DNA from: Luteitalea pratensis
GTDB taxonomy: Bacteria; Acidobacteriota; Vicinamibacteria; Vicinamibacterales; Vicinamibacteraceae
Assembly: GCF_001618865.1 (NCBI RefSeq)
Contig: NZ_CP015136.1
Location: forward strand, 2,515,001 to 2,579,000
Length of the DNA: 64,000 bases
Direction: 5' to 3'
Shown: positions 62,899 to 64,000 of the stretch, in pieces
Layout of the letters: every line of letters begins with the position of its first letter
How positions within the stretch are numbered: position 1 is the stretch's first letter
The notes under the pieces: generated by a model
Database searches by the model: none
The model's input: only the letters and a program-made list of their open reading frames with translations
What the model was told of the DNA's origin: nothing
Program-made: the position numbers and the translations under genes

Positions 62899-64000
62899 TG
62901 CGGCGCGCGTACGCCGCGACCCGGCCTGGCGCTGGTCACCTGCCCGGCGTCCACCACCACCTGGCCGTTGACGATCACGAACGGAATGCCAGCCGAGGGA
63001 ATGCTGGCGTCCTCGTAGGTGGCACGGTCGAGGACCGTCGCCGGATCGAAGAGGGTGAGGTCGGCATCGGCGCCGACGTGCACGCGGCCCTTCTGCTTCA
63101 TCGCCGGGACCCGCGGCTCGAGACGCTTTGCGGGAGAAAGCGTCATGCGACGCAGGGCGTCCATCAGGGGCAGGGCCTTCTCCTCGCGAACGTATCGGCC
63201 GAGCACTTTCGCGTAAGTGCCGGACGTGCGCGGGTGGCCGCGGCCGTGCTCGATAAAGCCGTCACTCGCGATCATGGCCAACGGGTTGACGATGGCGGCA
63301 CGGGTCTGCGCTTCGGTACGGCTGTGGATGATGATCGTGCCGCCCGCCTTGCGTGCCTGCGCGAACGTGACACGCGTGAGCCGCTTGCCGGTGGATACGA
63401 GCTGGTGATGCCCGAACTTCTCGTCCGGCCATGACTCCCAGTCGTCGAACAACGCGGACGTGATCTCGGTCATGCCGGCGGCATACGGATAGGCTTCCGT
63501 GGTCACGTCCTGGCCGGCGGCACGCGCCGCCGTGATGGCCGCGAAGAAGCCGTCGATGGCGTCGCCTGCCACCGAGTTCACGTGCACGACGTGCAGCGGC
63601 ACCTTCGCAGCGTTCGCCGCGGCGATCGTCTCGTTGAGACCGGGCAGTCCGCCACGCAAGTGGATGTGGGCTGACGCGCCGCCCTCGGCGGCGACGCGGA
63701 ACATGCGCTCGATCTCGGACATCGGCGCACCGGGCGTGTACGCGCTGCCGAACCCGACGGCGACGGCGCCGTCCTTCAGGCCCTGGCGCAGCAGCGCTTC
63801 CATCTGCACCATCTGCGCTTCCGTCGCGGTGCCACTGCCGCCGATCCCTGCGGGAACCAGGCCCGTGCCCGGGTCGCCGAGCACCTTCATGCGCGCGGGG
63901 ATGTGACCGATCGACACGCCGTGGTTGACGATCTGCCCACGCTCGCGCGCGGCATACCAGGCCGCGACGTCGGCCGTGCCGACCTCGAGCTCGAACGCGG
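62895..64000 (-). CDS. D-aminoacylase-type amidohydrolase (N-terminus outside window)
   Basis: The frame is open to the window edge; 367 codons are visible. It has the N-acyl-D-amino-acid deacylase/dihydroorotase-like barrel: VAVGFGSAYTPGAP, ASAHIHLRGG (His metal ligand region), PLHVVHVNSVAGD, MIASDGFIEHGRGHPR (Asp ligand) and the C-terminal beta-sandwich VGADADLTLFDPATV. It probably removes an acyl group from D-amino acids or a related amide. Upstream residues GVSIGHIPARMKVLG continue directly into the edge. Confidence 0.88.
   Translation of the reverse strand, partial: AFELEVGTADVAAWYAARERGQIVNHGVSIGHIPARMKVLGDPGTGLVPAGIGGSGTATEAQMVQMEALLRQGLKDGAVAVGFGSAYTPGAPMSEIERMFRVAAEGGASAHIHLRGGLPGLNETIAAANAAKVPLHVVHVNSVAGDAIDGFFAAITAARAAGQDVTTEAYPYAAGMTEITSALFDDWESWPDEKFGHHQLVSTGKRLTRVTFAQARKAGGTIIIHSRTEAQTRAAIVNPLAMIASDGFIEHGRGHPRTSGTYAKVLGRYVREEKALPLMDALRRMTLSPAKRLEPRVPAMKQKGRVHVGADADLTLFDPATVLDRATYEDASIPSAGIPFVIVNGQVVVDAGQVTSARPGRGVRAPH

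Overview
The window is GC-rich bacterial DNA whose gene content points to an Acidobacteriota soil lineage, most likely Vicinamibacteria (Luteitalea-like). The evidence is: a large TonB-dependent receptor with an N-terminal carboxypeptidase-regulatory-like domain; an ECF sigma factor next to a Ser/Thr kinase-TPR receptor; several Tat-exported Gfo/Idh/MocA oxidoreductases with a DUF1080 protein; BlaI/M56 pairs; and intergenic repeats typical of such genomes. This assignment is inference from gene families. No rRNA or complete tRNA gene was seen.

Layout. 1-3.0 kb: Gfo/Idh/MocA and DUF1080 operon (sugar metabolism). 3.2-5.4 kb: arylamine N-acetyltransferase, HAD phosphatase, DinB-like protein. 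5.5-6.9 kb: intact IS481-type element. 7.2-9.8 kb: acetamidase/formamidase followed by two frameshifted loci. 10-17.3 kb: propeller proteins, a dehalogenase-like hydrolase divergent from a MarR regulator with a palindromic operator between them, a CBS protein, a methyltransferase-TPR protein and an amidohydrolase. 17.6-21.2 kb: broken PQQ dehydrogenase, methyltransferase, PAS protein. 21.5-26.3 kb: receptor, permease and an AhpD-like gene with an in-frame TGA at a redox Cys position followed by a SECIS-like hairpin (probable selenoprotein). 26.5-30.6 kb: hexuronate-type MFS transporter and two GH43 enzymes. 30.7-32.3 kb: beta-lactamase cut by a decayed IS630 element, and an orphan DUF433 antitoxin. 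32.7-36.4 kb: kinase-TPR and ECF sigma factor. 36.6-40.5 kb: tandem lipoprotein paralogues, HicAB, a tRNA 3' fragment, MFS transporter, M16 peptidase scrap. 40.5-44.3 kb: family 2A encapsulin shell with cysteine desulfurase cargo, a JAMM/M67 peptidase and a wrecked cysteine synthase. 44.6-51.3 kb: ABC transporter, a 0.6-kb mosaic of palindromic repeats, GH78 alpha-L-rhamnosidase. 51.6-54.4 kb: BlaI/M56 pair with twin operators and 29-residue repeats. 54.7-64 kb: third Gfo/Idh/MocA protein, small membrane proteins, HHH protein, O-methyltransferase, broken nucleotidyltransferase, D-tartrate dehydratase-like enolase, NHL propeller and a partial D-aminoacylase-type amidohydrolase.

The genes together suggest a copiotroph of plant polysaccharide (GH43, GH78, hexuronate-type transport, tartrate) with sulfur/redox specialities. 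Two features pervade the window. At least nine loci are broken, mostly by single-base indels or deletions. Nearly every larger intergenic gap holds arrays of 7-bp tandem repeats or short perfect palindromes.
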